Shown here in pieces: positions 62,934-64,000 of a DNA stretch of 64,000 bases. Location: assembly GCF_001951155.1 (NCBI RefSeq), contig NZ_CP016359.1, positions 1,636,001 to 1,700,000 of the forward strand, read 5' to 3'. A model generated the notes under the pieces. That model saw only the letters and a list, made by a program, of their open reading frames with translations. It did not search any database and was not told the DNA's origin. Source of the DNA: Christiangramia flava JLT2011 (lineage in GTDB: Bacteria > Bacteroidota > Bacteroidia > Flavobacteriales > Flavobacteriaceae). The stretch's first letter is position 1; each line of letters begins with the position of its first letter. The position numbers and the translations under genes are program-made.

Positions 62934-63382
62934 TGGGCATACGCGAAGAACTGATCAGGATTTGCAGGGAAAAGATCGATGAGAAAGTAGCTTCTCTGAA
63001 AAAGTCTATGGACGGGCTCAAGGAAGATCTTGAGAACGAATCCAAGAGCAGCGCGGGCGATAAGTATGAAACCAGCCGGGAAATGATCAATATCGAATGG
63101 AACAAACTGAGCCAGCAACTGGTGGAATTTGAAAAGCAGTTAAAAACCCTCAACCGGGTCCAGCATCTGGAACCTAAAGAAACCGTGCAGCTTGGTGCTA
63201 TCGTAGATACTGGTAAAGCACGCTATTTCATCTCGGTGCCGGCCGGTGAGATCTACCTGGATCACCAGCGTTATTATGCCATTGGGGTTCATTCACCCAT
63301 CGCCCAGGCCATGCTGGGCAAGAAAAAAGGAGAGTTTTTCAGTTTCCGGGAAACGTCCACAAAAATTAACAGTATCGCCTAA
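62933..63382 (+). CDS. GreA/GreB-like coiled-coil protein
   Basis: The ATG at 62933 overlaps the mtgA stop by one base. Residues ~1-80 form charged helices able to make a coiled coil; residues ~85-149 resemble the GreA C-terminal domain (VQLGAIVDTGKARYFISVPAGEI and HSPIAQAMLGKKKGEFFSF). Such proteins are found across flavobacteria and are sometimes wrongly labelled 3-oxoacyl-ACP synthase. It may act on RNA polymerase; this is not proven. Confidence 0.7.
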   Translation: MGIREELIRICREKIDEKVASLKKSMDGLKEDLENESKSSAGDKYETSREMINIEWNKLSQQLVEFEKQLKTLNRVQHLEPKETVQLGAIVDTGKARYFISVPAGEIYLDHQRYYAIGVHSPIAQAMLGKKKGEFFSFRETSTKINSIA

Positions 63383-63440
63383 AAATTCTTCATACAAGCT
63401 GTGCAGAAATTTGCTACTATTACGCACTTTTTTGTAGGGT

Positions 63441-63986
63441 ATGAAACATTCATTTTTACTGCTATTATTTTTCAGCAGTCTGTGTCAGGCACAGTTCCAG
63501 TTCGGCCTCAAGGCAGGTTTGAACAGCGCTGATATTCGTTACAATATTGAAAATTATAATCCACCTGCTGCGTTGGGTTACCAGGCCGGCGGGATGGTGA
63601 AATATGCCTTTTGTGAAGGCTTCGGAATGCAATCTGAACTACAGTTCGCTGCGGAAGGCCATAAGGATGACCGGCTGAACAACCTGAACTGGCCATTATT
63701 TTTCCGGGCCAACTGGGGAAATTTTGGAATTTACGGCGGTGACCAGCTTTCTTTTTTACTGTCTGCGGAAAGCGGAAAAGAATATTATGAAAAATCCAGT
63801 TTTGGCGGAATTGCCGGAGTAGACTATCAGTTGAAATCAGGTTTATGCTTTGACCTTCGTTACTGTTTCGGGACGTCTTCGGTCAACCGCGAATTTGTGG
63901 AAATTGCTGATGCCAATGGCGCATCCTATTATGGGTATACCGCTTACCCGAGGGTTTTTCAGTTTAGCATAGGTTACTGGTTCTAG
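63441..63986 (+). CDS. outer membrane beta-barrel protein (PorT-like)
   Basis: The 181-residue protein has a signal peptide (LLLLFFSSLCQA), then FQFGLKAGLNSADIRYN, the usual opening of the outer_membrane_beta-barrel family. Alternating strands run to a terminal FQFSIGYWF with the C-terminal aromatic used for barrel insertion. The size fits an eight-stranded barrel. Its function is unknown. Confidence 0.8.
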   Translation: MKHSFLLLLFFSSLCQAQFQFGLKAGLNSADIRYNIENYNPPAALGYQAGGMVKYAFCEGFGMQSELQFAAEGHKDDRLNNLNWPLFFRANWGNFGIYGGDQLSFLLSAESGKEYYEKSSFGGIAGVDYQLKSGLCFDLRYCFGTSSVNREFVEIADANGASYYGYTAYPRVFQFSIGYWF

Positions 63987-64000
63987 GCCAGCCTGCTGCG

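Noticed and set aside
1..64000. CRISPR array, insertion sequence or transposase
   Set aside because: No regularly spaced repeats, transposase-like proteins or terminal inverted repeats were seen.

Overview
The window comes from a Bacteroidota chromosome, most likely a marine flavobacterium of the Gramella/Zunongwangia/Salegentibacter kind. The signs are SusC/SusD proteins, TonB-dependent receptors, a PID-CTERM-type sorting signal, the flavobacterial order yceD-rpmF-fabH-accB-accC, and promoters with a TAnnTTTG -7 element and TTG about 19 nt upstream. The genus cannot be fixed from sequence reading alone.

Region 1 (1-8.5 kb) is an amino-sugar / cell-wall fragment cluster. Leftward it holds a ROK regulator, a NagB deaminase fused to a PIG-L deacetylase, an AmiD-like amidase lipoprotein broken by an in-frame TAG, and the start of a metallophosphoesterase. 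Rightward it holds a NagX-like acyltransferase and a GH3 N-acetylhexosaminidase fused to a CubicO serine hydrolase. Region 2 (8.6-14.3 kb) is core: a TonB-dependent receptor, dusB, a LolC/E-type permease, rbfA, methylmalonyl-CoA epimerase and a CAU tRNA.

Region 3 (14.4-54.6 kb) is visibly more AT-rich and holds a rhamnogalacturonan-I utilisation locus. It begins with two decayed genes. It contains SusC/SusD, a PL26-type exo-rhamnogalacturonan lyase, two PL22-type oligogalacturonate lyases, two GH105, two GH28, a GH106 rhamnosidase, a GH2, a two-domain CE12 esterase (frameshifted in its second domain), a sulfatase, DUF4861 and DUF6250 proteins and a PKD protein. It then has a full L-rhamnose route (rhaM, rhaI, FGGY kinase, rhaEW, L-lactate dehydrogenase), an NCS1-type transporter, a GntR regulator and kduI. 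Polymer would be imported by SusCD, cut to rhamnose and unsaturated uronate in the periplasm, and then turned into DHAP plus pyruvate (rhamnose) and 3-deoxy-hexosulosonate (uronate, through KduI).

The most notable signal is a shared promoter element, consensus nCAGtAcAGTACAGGATA. Its ACAGGATA core starts exactly 28 nt before a TAnnTTTG-like -7 box at the sulfatase, GH106, SusC, GH2 and rhaEW promoters, and weaker versions precede the second GH105 and the second PL22. This points to one regulator controlling polymer capture, depolymerisation and rhamnose catabolism together.

Region 4 (54.7-64 kb) returns to core genes: a small PID-CTERM protein, ribE, pdxA, yceD, rpmF, fabH, accB, accC, a FAD oxidoreductase, mtgA, a GreA/B-like protein and an outer membrane beta-barrel protein.
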